From Gemmatimonadota bacterium (lineage in GTDB: Bacteria > Gemmatimonadota > Gemmatimonadetes > Gemmatimonadales > Gemmatimonadaceae), in NCBI GenBank assembly GCA_016714015.1, contig JADJNZ010000004.1, positions 186,001 to 250,000 of the forward strand: a stretch of DNA of 64,000 nt. The letters run 5' to 3'. The notes under the pieces are model-generated. The model was not told the origin of the DNA. It ran no database searches and saw only the letters and a list, made by a program, of their open reading frames with translations. Each line of letters begins with the position of its first letter. Positions within the stretch are counted from its first letter, which is position 1. Below, one piece after another: positions 7,269-16,365 of this stretch. Made by a program: the position numbers and the translations under genes.

Positions 7269-9976
7269 CCGTCTCTCCCCAGCAGGAACGTCAGGATCTC
7301 ATTCAACCGCACCCGCCACGACCGCTCGTCGTGGGCCGCGCCATCGTAGACCTTCGTCGAGAAGCCCGGCCCTTCGCGATACCCCGCCGCCCGGAACACC
7401 GAGTCCGCCCGCGCCTGGAACGCCGGATACGTCGCGTCGAGCGTCGCGGTACCGCGATCCATCCAGATCCGGTGCGACGCCGGCGCCGGCATCGTGCGCG
7501 CGAGATAGTCGATCACGCTCCCGTCGCCGACGGGGAAGTGCGTGCTCACCGCCCCGACCCCCCCGAACACCTGCGGATACTCGGCCGCCGCGTAGAGCGA
7601 GATGATGCCGCCCATGGATGAGCCCATCACGTAGGTGTCGGCGCGGCCCGGGCGCGTGCGGTAGGTGCGGTCGATGTAGGGCTTGAGCTCCTCCACCAGG
7701 AAGCGCAGGTATTCGTCGGCCAGGAAAGGACCACCGAAGCGATAGCGGCCGGCTCCGGCTGACACGCTGTCGGCGCCCGGCGGGATGGCCTTCTCCGCCA
7801 TGAACTCCTGCGCGCGCTTCGGCGTGTTCCAGGCCGCGACGACGATCGCCGGGCGGATCCGGCGCTCGGCGATGAGGCGCGTCATCGTCTCGTCCACGCC
7901 CCAATCGACGCCGCCGTAGCTCGTCGCCGGGTCGAAGACGTTCTGCCCGTCGTGCATGTAGAGCACCGGGTACCGCGTCGTGTCACCGCGGACGTAGCCG
8001 GGCGGGAGCCAGATCTCGACCTGGCGCCCCTCCACGTGCTTCGACTCGAACGTCGGGATCACGACGCGTCGCCCCGTGACCCCCAACGATGGGCCCGGCA
8101 CCGCGACCGATGTCACCGGGAGGAGGCAGCCCGTGCGCGCGGGGATGCGCACCTCCACCGCGAGCCCCGACCCGGCGGGGGCGCCGCAGCCGCCGAGCAG
8201 GTCGGCACCGAGCATGCCGATGGGGATGCGTGCGAGCACCGCGGCGGTGTCGTTGTTGATCGCGACGACGGTGTTGCCGCGCCGATAGACGTACAGCTGG
8301 TCGCTGACGACGAGGTTCTGCGTGGCGGGACCCCGCAGGTCGCGCCGCTCCTGACGCAACGCGAGGAGGCGCTGGATATGCGTCCAGAGCTCCTGCTGCT
8401 CCGCCGTGCGCCCGCTGGCCTCGAAGCCGTTGCGCGCGTCCTCCCGCCAGCCGCCGGGGAAGTCGCGGCGGTTCTCCGGATCGTTCCCGCCCTCGAGGGC
8501 GATCTCGTCGCCGTAGTAGAGCAGCGGCGCGCCGCGCGTGGTGAGCAGGAAGGTGTAGGCGAGCTTGAGCCCGGCGATCGTCGCCCCGCGCTCGCCCATG
8601 AAGCGGCTCACGTCGTGGAGGCCGAGGAAGGTCACGAGCGAGGACGGATCCTTGTAGAGCCGGTCCTTCGCCAGCGTCTCGGCGAGGCCGCGCACCGAGC
8701 GGCCCTCGGCGAAGGCGCCCCGGATGGGATAGAAGAGCGGGAAGTCGAAGAGGGCGTCGACGCCGGCGTCGATCCCGTCCCACTGCGTCACGCCGCCCTG
8801 GTGGAACGCGAGGATCGCCGGATCGCCGTCGTACACCTCGCCCACGACGCGCAGTGCCGGGAACTCACGCTTGATCGCCGCCATCCACGGCCTCCAGAAG
8901 CGGCGCGGGACGTACGGCCAGGTGTCCTGCCGGATCCCGTCCATCCCCGTCATCGCCACCCACCACAGCGTGTTCTGCGTGATGTAGCGCGCGACCTCGG
9001 GGTCGTCCTGGTTCAGGTCGGGGAGGATGTTGACGAACCAGCCGTCCATGGTCTCGCGCGTCACCTCGGGCGAGGCGTACGGGTCGGCGATGCTCCAGGT
9101 CTGCCAGGTGTTGTTCGGATGGTTCTCGGGCGTCCCGTGCAGCCACGTCGGCGTCGGCGGGTCCTGCGCCCACGGGTGGTACGGCCCCGTGTGATTGGCG
9201 ACCATGTCGGCGACCACCTTGATGCCGAGCGCGTGCGCGTCGTCCACGAGCGCGCGATACTCGGCGAGGTCGCCGACGTGCTCCTCGACGCCGTAGAAGT
9301 CCACCGCGCCGTAGCCGTGGTAGTCGGCCTGCCCGGCGGGCGTCTCGATGCGACTGATGCGGTCGATGTTGTCGTAGACCGGGTTGAGCCAGAGCGCGGT
9401 GATGCCGAGCGACTTGAGATAGGGGAGCCGCTGACGGATGCCGCGCAGGTCGCCGCCATGGTAGTACTTCGGCTGCCGGCGGTCGTGCATCCCCGCCGAG
9501 CGGGCGGGATCGTCGTTGGACGGATCGCCGTTCGCGAACCGGTCGGGCATCACGAGATAGAACACGTCGTCGCTGCCGAAGCCCTGGAAGCGGCCGCGGC
9601 GCGGGAGCGGGGCGGTGATCTCGAAGCTCGCGTCGGCGGTGCCGGCGGCGGTGCGGAGCGTGAGCGGATACTTGCCCGGTGACGCGGTGCCAGGGATGCG
9701 GACGTCGGCGAAGACGTAGGTGCCGGCGGCGTTGACCTTCAGGTTCGTGCAGGTGAGCCGCCCACAGGCGAGCGTGGCGCCGGCGAGGTGCTTGCCGCGG
9801 ATCATCACGCGCACCGGGTTCACGGTGCTCGGGACCCACCAGCTGGGCGGGTCGACCTTCTCGACGACGGGCGCGGGGCCGCCCGCCTGTGCGGCGAGCG
9901 GCCCCGTGATCCCTGCCGATGACAGGGCGAGTGCGAGCGCCGCGAACGCGGCGCGGAGCGTCCGGTGCGTCGTCAC
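7265..9976 (-). CDS. secreted GH13 amylase fused to an esterase (CE1/EstD-like)
   Basis: A protein of 903 residues with a GTG start at 9976, which overlaps the permease stop as GTGA. It begins with a signal peptide ending near LAAQAGG. Residues ~30-125 are the Ig-like cyclomaltodextrinase N-domain; residues ~135-620 are a GH13 barrel with DMVANH, DGIRQD (D351), VVGEV (E380) and a region IV of GLHD (D455) rather than the usual DNHD. From about residue 640 a second enzyme starts: an alpha/beta hydrolase with VLYMHDGQN, a nucleophile elbow GSSMGG (near residue 785) and a histidine in GAAHDE near the end, as in enterochelin-esterase/EstD-like CE1 proteins. Both catalytic sets look intact. The pairing suggests removal of ester groups from, or ester transfer to, maltodextrins, but that is inference. 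It is the last gene of the glycogen operon. Confidence 0.88.
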   Translation of the reverse strand: MTTHRTLRAAFAALALALSSAGITGPLAAQAGGPAPVVEKVDPPSWWVPSTVNPVRVMIRGKHLAGATLACGRLTCTNLKVNAAGTYVFADVRIPGTASPGKYPLTLRTAAGTADASFEITAPLPRRGRFQGFGSDDVFYLVMPDRFANGDPSNDDPARSAGMHDRRQPKYYHGGDLRGIRQRLPYLKSLGITALWLNPVYDNIDRISRIETPAGQADYHGYGAVDFYGVEEHVGDLAEYRALVDDAHALGIKVVADMVANHTGPYHPWAQDPPTPTWLHGTPENHPNNTWQTWSIADPYASPEVTRETMDGWFVNILPDLNQDDPEVARYITQNTLWWVAMTGMDGIRQDTWPYVPRRFWRPWMAAIKREFPALRVVGEVYDGDPAILAFHQGGVTQWDGIDAGVDALFDFPLFYPIRGAFAEGRSVRGLAETLAKDRLYKDPSSLVTFLGLHDVSRFMGERGATIAGLKLAYTFLLTTRGAPLLYYGDEIALEGGNDPENRRDFPGGWREDARNGFEASGRTAEQQELWTHIQRLLALRQERRDLRGPATQNLVVSDQLYVYRRGNTVVAINNDTAAVLARIPIGMLGADLLGGCGAPAGSGLAVEVRIPARTGCLLPVTSVAVPGPSLGVTGRRVVIPTFESKHVEGRQVEIWLPPGYVRGDTTRYPVLYMHDGQNVFDPATSYGGVDWGVDETMTRLIAERRIRPAIVVAAWNTPKRAQEFMAEKAIPPGADSVSAGAGRYRFGGPFLADEYLRFLVEELKPYIDRTYRTRPGRADTYVMGSSMGGIISLYAAAEYPQVFGGVGAVSTHFPVGDGSVIDYLARTMPAPASHRIWMDRGTATLDATYPAFQARADSVFRAAGYREGPGFSTKVYDGAAHDERSWRVRLNEILTFLLGRDG

Positions 9977-11289
9977 GCCGCCGCCTCCCCCTTGTCGGTG
10001 ACGCGGGTGACGAGCAGCGCGGCGATGATCATGCAGACGCCGCCGGCGGTCACCGCGGCCATGCGGTCATTGTCGAGCAGGTTGCTCATCACCCAGCCGA
10101 AGCCGAGCGCGGCGACGATCTCGGGGATGACGATGAAGAAGTTGAAGATGCCCATGTAGATGCCCGTCTTGCCCTCGGGGATCGCGCCGGCGAGGATCGA
10201 GTAGGGCATCGACAGGGTGCTCGCCCACGCGATGCCGACGCCGAGCATGGAGAGCATCAGCATGTTCGGGTCGTGGATGAAGCGCACCGAGATGAGGCCC
10301 GCCGCGCCGGCGAGGAGGCAGAGCGCGTGGGTGCCCTTCCGGCCGGTGCGCTTGGCGATGGGCGGGAGGAAGTGTGCGAAGAAGAACGTGACGAGCGAGT
10401 ACGCGCCGAAGCAGAGGCCGGCCCACTCGATCCCCTGCTGGTAGCGCGGGTCACTCGCGTCCGCGGCGCCGAAGACCCCGGTCGCGACCGCGGTGCCGAA
10501 GTAGAGCCACATGCAGAAGAGCCCGAGCCAGGTGAAGACCTGCACGAGGGCGAGCTGCCGCATCGTCTCCGGCATGTGCGTGATCGCGTCGATGATCTCC
10601 TTCGCGACGTTGCCGATGCCGGCGCCGGCCTTCTTCTTCGCCGCGAACGCGGCCATGTCCACCGGCGGCTTCTCGGGGGTCGTGAGGATGGTGTAGAGCA
10701 CCGCCCCGAAGAACGCCGCCGCGCCGACGTAGAACGACAGCTTCACCGTCACGGGGATGCCGCCAGCGCTCGCACCCGTGACGCCGAACCAGTTGGTCAT
10801 CATCCAGGGCAGCGCCGAGGCGATCACCGCGCCCGCGCCGATGAAGAACGACTGCATGGCGAAGCCGCGCGTGCGCTCCTGCTGCGGCAGCAGGTCGGCG
10901 ACGAAGGCGCGGAACGGTTCCATGGAGATGTTGATGCTCGCGTCGAGGATCCAGAGGAGGCCGGCGGCCATCCAGAGCGAGCTCGAGTTGGGCATCGCGA
11001 TGAGCGCGAGCGAGCTGAGCACGGCGCCGATGAGGAAGAACGGCCGCCGGCGCCCGAGCCGCGGGTGCCAGGTGTTGTCGCTGATGTGCCCGATGATCGG
11101 CTGCACGAGCAGCCCGGTGAGCGGCGCCGCGAGCCAGAGCATCGGGATCTCGTCCGGCTTGGCCCCGAGGTACTCGTAGATCGCGCTCATGTTCGCCATC
11201 TGGAGCCCCCAGCCGAACTGGATGCCCAGGAAGCCGAAGCTCATGTTCCAGATGGTCGAGATCTTGGTCGGCGTGGTGTTCGCTGCCAT
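9973..11289 (-). CDS. MFS sugar permease (maltose/maltodextrin-type, SLC45/GPH-like)
   Basis: An inner-membrane carrier of 438 residues with about 12 hydrophobic segments. I use ATG 11289 (MAANTTPTK); the longer frame would run into the upstream gene. The first helix carries GIQFGWGLQ, followed by WLAAPLTGLLVQPIIGHISD and the loop RLGRRRPFF, the arrangement seen in SLC45/sucrose-type and bacterial maltose MFS carriers. It lies 13 bases after the GlgX-MalQ stop and overlaps the amylase-esterase start by 4 bases (GTGA), so translation is probably coupled. Its place between cytoplasmic glucan enzymes and an exported amylase suggests it imports maltose or maltodextrins produced outside. The exact substrate and coupling ion cannot be read from sequence. 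Confidence 0.88.
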   Translation of the reverse strand: MAANTTPTKISTIWNMSFGFLGIQFGWGLQMANMSAIYEYLGAKPDEIPMLWLAAPLTGLLVQPIIGHISDNTWHPRLGRRRPFFLIGAVLSSLALIAMPNSSSLWMAAGLLWILDASINISMEPFRAFVADLLPQQERTRGFAMQSFFIGAGAVIASALPWMMTNWFGVTGASAGGIPVTVKLSFYVGAAAFFGAVLYTILTTPEKPPVDMAAFAAKKKAGAGIGNVAKEIIDAITHMPETMRQLALVQVFTWLGLFCMWLYFGTAVATGVFGAADASDPRYQQGIEWAGLCFGAYSLVTFFFAHFLPPIAKRTGRKGTHALCLLAGAAGLISVRFIHDPNMLMLSMLGVGIAWASTLSMPYSILAGAIPEGKTGIYMGIFNFFIVIPEIVAALGFGWVMSNLLDNDRMAAVTAGGVCMIIAALLVTRVTDKGEAAA

Positions 11290-11302
11290 GTGGCCTCGCG
11301 TG

Positions 11303-14300
11303 CTAGCGTTGATAGAGGTCCACCAGCTCGCGCAGCCGGCGGGGGATGTCCGGCGTGAGCTGGTCCCACGTGAAGCGGAATCCCCAGTTGCCACCCTGTC
11401 GACCGGGGAGGTTCATGCGTGCCTCGGAGCCGAGGCCGAGCAGGTCCTGCATGGGGATGAGCGCGGTGTCCGCGACCGACGCGAGCACGGCGCGGATGAG
11501 CACCCAATGGATCTCCGACCCGTCAGTGCCGAGGTACCGACGCGCGAACGCCTGCTCGGCGTCGATGTCGGCCTGCGTGCGGGTCGAGCCGCCGCCCGGT
11601 GTGGAGTGCCACCAGCCGACGGTCGTGTCGTTGTCGTGCGTGCCCGTGTACACCACGCGGCTGCGCGGATACGTGTGCGGCTGGAAGTCGTTCGCGCTCC
11701 CGTCCGACCCGAAGGCGAACTGGAGGATGCTCATCCCCGGGTAGCCGAACTTCGCGCGCAGCGCCTCGACCTCCGGCGTGATCAATCCGAGGTTCTCGGC
11801 GACGATGGGCAGGGGACCGAGCGCCCGCGTGATCGCCGTGAACAGCTCGTCGCCCGGCGCCTTCACCCAGCGGCCGTTCACCGCGGTGGTGTCCTGGCCC
11901 GGCACCTCCCAGAAGGCCTCGAAGCCGCGGAAGTGGTCGATGCGCACGACGTCGAAGTGCGCGAACATCGCGCGCATGCGCCGGATCCACCAAGCGAAGC
12001 CGTCGGCGCGCATCGCGTCCCAGTCGTAGATGGGGTTGCCCCAGAGCTGGCCGGTGGCGCTGAAGTAGTCGGGCGGCACGCCGGCCTGCGCGAGCGGCCG
12101 GCCGCGGTCGTCGAGCTTGAAGTACTTCGGCTCGGCCCAGACGTCGGCGGAGTCGTGCGCGACGTAGATGGGCAGGTCGCCCATGATGCGGATGCCCGCC
12201 GCGGCACAGCGCGCGCGCAGGGCGCCCCACTGCTGGAAGAAGAGGTGCTGCACGCGGCGATGATGCTCGATCTCCACGGCAAGCCGGGTGCGCCAGCTCT
12301 CGAGCGCCGCCGGGTCGCGCCGGCGGGCGCCCTGGTCCCACTGCGTCCACTGGACGCCGCCGTGCGCCTCCTTGAGCGCCATGAAGAGCGCGTAGTCCTC
12401 GAGCCACCACGCCTGCTCGCTCGTGAAGAGGCGATACGCGTCGTCCGGCTTGAAGGCGTCGGTCGCGGCGCGGAGCGCGGCGCGCTTGCGCGGGATCACC
12501 GCCCCCCAGTCCACCTGGTGCGCGGGGAAGTCCCCCTCGCACCCCGGGACGTGCACGAGCATCGGGTTGCCGGCGAAGGCGGAGAAGCACTGGTACGGGG
12601 AATCGCCGTACCCGGTGGGCCCGATGGGGAGGACCTGCCAGAGCTTGATGCCGCTGGCGGCCATCACGTCGACGAAGCGATGGGCATCGGGGCCGAGGTC
12701 GCCGATGCCGCAGGGACCAGGAATGGACGTCGGATGGAGCAGGACGCCCGCGGTGCGGGGGAAGGCCATGGGAGTGTCTGCCGTCTCCGCCGTCGGCTCC
12801 TCGAGGAGCAGCGCGACGGAACGGGCATGGAGGGTGAGGGCCATCTCGTGCGGGGCGACGCCGTCGGGCTGGTCGTCGTGCGTCCGCGCGGTATCGAGCA
12901 GCTGATGCCACTGTCGTCCGGGCCGTGGCGCCGGGAGTCGCATCGGGACGTCATGCGCGCCGCCGTGCAGCGCGAGCAGCAGGCGCGATCCGTCGGGGCC
13001 GGCGAGGTCGGCGATGAGCGTCCGTACGCGTCCGGACGACCAGTCCTCGTACGACATCTCGTGGCCGTCAGGATGCAGCCAGCGCACGTCGTCGGGTTCG
13101 CCGGCGCTGCGCGGCGTGCCGGTGAGCCAGCGATCCTCGCGCAATGCCGGCTGTGCCTTGCGGAGCGCGATGAGGCGCGCCGTGAAGGCGGCGAGGTCCC
13201 GGTCGGCGCCATCCCAGTCGAGCCAGGTCGTGGCGTTGTCCTGCGCGTACGCGTTGTTGTTGCCGCCCTGCGTGTGCCCGAGCTCGTCGCCCATGGTGAG
13301 CATGGGCGTGCCGCGCGAGAGGAGGAGCGTCGCGAGCAGGGCGCGCACGTCGCGCGCGCGCGCGGTGCGCACCGCGGGATCGTCCGTCGGTCCCTCGACA
13401 CCGTGGTTCCACGAGTGGTTCGCGTTGGTGCCGTCGCGGTTACCCTCGCCGTTGGCCTCGTTGTGCTTCCGCTCGTAGCTCACGAGGTCGCGCAGCGTGA
13501 ACCCGTCGTGGGCCGTGACGAAGTTCACCGACCGCGAGGGGGGACGTCGCCGGCCGGCGAAGAGGTCCGGCGAGGCGGAGAGGCGCGTCGCGAGGTCGCC
13601 GACGTACTCGCCGTCGCCACGCCAGAAGTGCCGGACGCGGTCCCGATAGCGGTCGTTCCATTCGCCCCAGGAGGACGGGAACTCCCCGAGGCGGTAGCCC
13701 CCGGGGCCGATGTCCCACGGCTCGGCGATGTGCTTCAGCGCCCGGAGCATCGGGTCGTCGGTGATGGCGTCGAGCAGCGGTGCGTGCGGGTCGAAGCCGC
13801 GGTCACGGCGTCCGAGGGTCGCGGCGAGGTCGTAGCGGAAGCCGTCGACGCCGGTCCACTCCGCCCAGTGCCGCAGCGTGTCGAGCATCAATTGCGTGAC
13901 CGGGGCGCGGTCGAGGGCGAGCGTGTTCCCGGTGCCGGTGTCGTTCACGTAGCGTGCGGCATCACCGTCGACGAGCCGATAGTAGGTCGCGTTGTCGAGG
14001 CCGCGCAGCGAGAGCGTGGGACCGAAGGCATCGCCCTCGCCGCTGTGGTTGAGGACCACGTCCAGCAGGACCTCGATCCCCGCCTCGTGCAGCGCCGTCA
14101 CGCACTCGCGGAGCTCGCCGATGCCGTCGGGGACGAGGCGCGCATCGGGCACCATCCAGCCGATCGTGTTGTAGCCCCAGTAGTTGACGAGCCCCGCCTT
14201 GGCGAGATGCCCCTCGTCGATCGCGGCCGCCACGGGGAGCAGCTCCACCGCCGTGACGCCGAGCCTGACGAGGTGCTCGATCGCGGCGGGGTGCGCGAGT

Positions 14301-14881
14301 CCGGCGGCCGTACCGCGGAGATGCGCCGGCACGTCGGGATGCTGCCGGGTGAAGCCGCGCAGGTGCATCTCATAGATGACCGAGTCGCTCCACGCGTGGG
14401 ACGGGCGGCGTCCTGCGGTCGCGCGTCGGCCGCGCGCCGTCTCGTACCCGCGCAGCCAGGCGTCCCGGGCGGGGAGCACGATCGCCTTGGGCACGTGCGC
14501 CGCGCTGTCCGATTCGTCGCGGGTGCCGTCGGGGAGCTGCCCGCGCAGTGAGGCATGGAGCGTGAACGGCCGGTCGAGGGCGCGCGCGTAGGGATCGACG
14601 AGCAGCTTCGTCGGATTGAACCGGTGTCCCTCGTTGGGCGCCCAGGGCCCGTGCGCGCGCAGGCCGTAGCGCGTGCCCGAGGTGACGCCGTCGATCGTTC
14701 CATGGAAGACCGAGCCGACGCGGTCGAGGAGGGGGATGCGCGCGACCTCGCGTTCCCCGGCGTCGTCGAAGAGGCAGACCTCGATGCGCGTCGCGTACTG
14801 CGAGTGGACCGCGCACTCCGCCCCGCGTTCCGTCAGCGTCATCCCCAGCGGCGCTGGGCTCCCGGGGAGGACGCGGGCCAT
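11303..14881 (-). CDS. GlgX-type debranching enzyme fused to 4-alpha-glucanotransferase (MalQ)
   Basis: A cytoplasmic protein of 1192 residues from ATG 14881, 2 bases after the glgA stop. Residues ~1-690 are a GlgX/isoamylase-type GH13 debranching enzyme: N-terminal CBM48-like sandwich, DVVLNH, GFRYD (D351), AEPWD (E387) and TAHDG (D459). Residues ~705-1192 are a full-length GH77 amylomaltase: HPTSIPG, the nucleophile in RIDHFRG (D982), AENLG (acid/base E1029) and GTHDND. Each half matches the usual size of a free GlgX (about 650-700) or MalQ (about 500). In the glycogen cycle GlgX removes the short branches left by phosphorylase and MalQ rearranges the released maltotetraose, so fusing them would join consecutive steps. 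All catalytic residues I expect are present in both halves. Confidence 0.92.
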   Translation of the reverse strand: MARVLPGSPAPLGMTLTERGAECAVHSQYATRIEVCLFDDAGEREVARIPLLDRVGSVFHGTIDGVTSGTRYGLRAHGPWAPNEGHRFNPTKLLVDPYARALDRPFTLHASLRGQLPDGTRDESDSAAHVPKAIVLPARDAWLRGYETARGRRATAGRRPSHAWSDSVIYEMHLRGFTRQHPDVPAHLRGTAAGLAHPAAIEHLVRLGVTAVELLPVAAAIDEGHLAKAGLVNYWGYNTIGWMVPDARLVPDGIGELRECVTALHEAGIEVLLDVVLNHSGEGDAFGPTLSLRGLDNATYYRLVDGDAARYVNDTGTGNTLALDRAPVTQLMLDTLRHWAEWTGVDGFRYDLAATLGRRDRGFDPHAPLLDAITDDPMLRALKHIAEPWDIGPGGYRLGEFPSSWGEWNDRYRDRVRHFWRGDGEYVGDLATRLSASPDLFAGRRRPPSRSVNFVTAHDGFTLRDLVSYERKHNEANGEGNRDGTNANHSWNHGVEGPTDDPAVRTARARDVRALLATLLLSRGTPMLTMGDELGHTQGGNNNAYAQDNATTWLDWDGADRDLAAFTARLIALRKAQPALREDRWLTGTPRSAGEPDDVRWLHPDGHEMSYEDWSSGRVRTLIADLAGPDGSRLLLALHGGAHDVPMRLPAPRPGRQWHQLLDTARTHDDQPDGVAPHEMALTLHARSVALLLEEPTAETADTPMAFPRTAGVLLHPTSIPGPCGIGDLGPDAHRFVDVMAASGIKLWQVLPIGPTGYGDSPYQCFSAFAGNPMLVHVPGCEGDFPAHQVDWGAVIPRKRAALRAATDAFKPDDAYRLFTSEQAWWLEDYALFMALKEAHGGVQWTQWDQGARRRDPAALESWRTRLAVEIEHHRRVQHLFFQQWGALRARCAAAGIRIMGDLPIYVAHDSADVWAEPKYFKLDDRGRPLAQAGVPPDYFSATGQLWGNPIYDWDAMRADGFAWWIRRMRAMFAHFDVVRIDHFRGFEAFWEVPGQDTTAVNGRWVKAPGDELFTAITRALGPLPIVAENLGLITPEVEALRAKFGYPGMSILQFAFGSDGSANDFQPHTYPRSRVVYTGTHDNDTTVGWWHSTPGGGSTRTQADIDAEQAFARRYLGTDGSEIHWVLIRAVLASVADTALIPMQDLLGLGSEARMNLPGRQGGNWGFRFTWDQLTPDIPRRLRELVDLYQR

Positions 14882-14883
14882 GG

Positions 14884-16365
14884 TCAGTCGGCCTTGACCT
14901 GGAGGAGGTCGCGCTCGGCGAGCAGCGCGCGGTAGAGCTGGGCGTACTGCTTGGCTGGGCGCGCCCAGCTCACGTCGGTGGCCATCGCGCGCTTCTGCAG
15001 CGCGCGCCACGCCGTCGGCTGGGCGAAGATCGCGGCGGTCCGCTCGAGCGCGTGCGCGAGCGCCTCGACGGTGACCGGGGAGAACATCACACCGGTCCCC
15101 ATCTTCGAGGCGAGGGCCATCTCGTTGGCGTCGACGACCGTGTCGGCGAGGCCGCCGGTGCGCGCGACGACGGGGATCGCGCCGTAGCGGAGCGCGCAGA
15201 GCTGCGTGAGCCCGCAGGGTTCGAAGCGCGACGGCACGAGCAGCGCGTCGGCGCCGCCCTGGATGGCGTGCGCCAGTGACTCGTCGTAGCCCATCACCGC
15301 GGCGATACGCCCCGGGTGCGCCTTCGCCGCGTCGAGCACGGCGGCCTCGAGCGCGGGCTCGCCGGAGCCGAGCACGGCGAGTTGGGCCCCCTGCGCGAGC
15401 AGCGTCGGGAGGGCCTGCAGGACGAGGTCCATGCCCTTCTGCCCCGTGAGTCGGCTCACGACGCCGTAGAGGAGCGCCTTCGGCGCCGCGTCGAGCCCGA
15501 GCCGCGCCTGCAGGGCGGCCTTGTCGATCGCGCGCGCGGCGAGCCGCTTGGCATCGAACGGGGCCGCGAGATGCGCGTCGTGCGCCGGATCCCAGACGTC
15601 GGTGTCGATGCCGTTGAGGATCCCCGAGACCGCGTCGCCGCGTTTCTGCAGCAGGCCGCCCAGTCCCATGCCCCCGAGGTTGGTGCGGATCTCGGCGGCG
15701 TAGGTCGGCGAGACGGTCGTGATGCGGTCGGCGAGCGCGAGGCCGGCCTTGAGGTAGCCGATGCCGCCGTAATACTCGACGCCATCGACGTGGAACGCGC
15801 GTGGCGGGAGTCCCAGCGGTTCGAGCAGGTCGGCGGGGAACTGGCCCTGGAAGGCGAGGTTGTGGATCGTGAGGACGGTGGCCGGCCGCGGCCCGTCCTC
15901 GTATGCGAGGTAGGCGGGCAGGAGCGCGGCCTGCCAGTCGTGCGCGTGCAGGACGTCGGGCACGGAGTCGGGGAGGAGCCCGCGGCCGATGTCCGCGGCG
16001 ACGCGCGCGAGCGCGCCGAAGCGGAGCGCGTTGTCGCTCCAGTCGCGCCCCTGCGCGTCGAGATACGGATTGCCGGTGCGGCGATAGAGGTGCGGCGCCT
16101 CGATGGCGAGGAGGTCGAGGCCGCCCCCCTCGCCGGCGAGGAGCCGCGCGGGGCCGCCCATCAGGTCGCGGTACTCGTGGACCACGCGCGCGTCGCCCAT
16201 CGCGGCGAGCACGGCCGGATAGCCGGGGAGCAGCGTCCGGACGGAGACGTCCTCGCGCGCGAGCGCCCGCGGGAGCGCACCGACGACGTCGGCGAGCCCG
16301 CCGGTCTTGACGAGCGGGTAGGCCTCCGACGCGACGGAGAGGACGCGGATCGTGCGGTCGGACAT
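14884..16365 (-). CDS. glgA: glycogen synthase (ADP-glucose type, GT5)
   Basis: A glycosyltransferase of 493 residues that transfers glucose from ADP-glucose to the non-reducing ends of alpha-1,4-glucan. The N-terminal domain begins VLSVASEAYPLVKTGGLADV, whose Lys20 in KTGGL binds the ADP-glucose phosphates. The C-terminal domain has SRFEPCGL and a second TGGL repeat, the usual GT-B layout of bacterial GlgA (about 475-500 residues). The ATG at 16365 overlaps the glgC stop by one base (TGATG), so the two genes are translationally linked; glgC supplies the ADP-glucose it uses. Confidence 0.96.
   Translation of the reverse strand: MSDRTIRVLSVASEAYPLVKTGGLADVVGALPRALAREDVSVRTLLPGYPAVLAAMGDARVVHEYRDLMGGPARLLAGEGGGLDLLAIEAPHLYRRTGNPYLDAQGRDWSDNALRFGALARVAADIGRGLLPDSVPDVLHAHDWQAALLPAYLAYEDGPRPATVLTIHNLAFQGQFPADLLEPLGLPPRAFHVDGVEYYGGIGYLKAGLALADRITTVSPTYAAEIRTNLGGMGLGGLLQKRGDAVSGILNGIDTDVWDPAHDAHLAAPFDAKRLAARAIDKAALQARLGLDAAPKALLYGVVSRLTGQKGMDLVLQALPTLLAQGAQLAVLGSGEPALEAAVLDAAKAHPGRIAAVMGYDESLAHAIQGGADALLVPSRFEPCGLTQLCALRYGAIPVVARTGGLADTVVDANEMALASKMGTGVMFSPVTVEALAHALERTAAIFAQPTAWRALQKRAMATDVSWARPAKQYAQLYRALLAERDLLQVKAD

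Noticed and set aside
11189..14551. A 1120-codon open frame on the + strand antisense to the GlgX-MalQ gene
   Set aside because: Arg/Ala/Val/Glu-rich composition without any domain; it is the GC-driven shadow of the real - strand enzyme, whose catalytic motifs are all intact.
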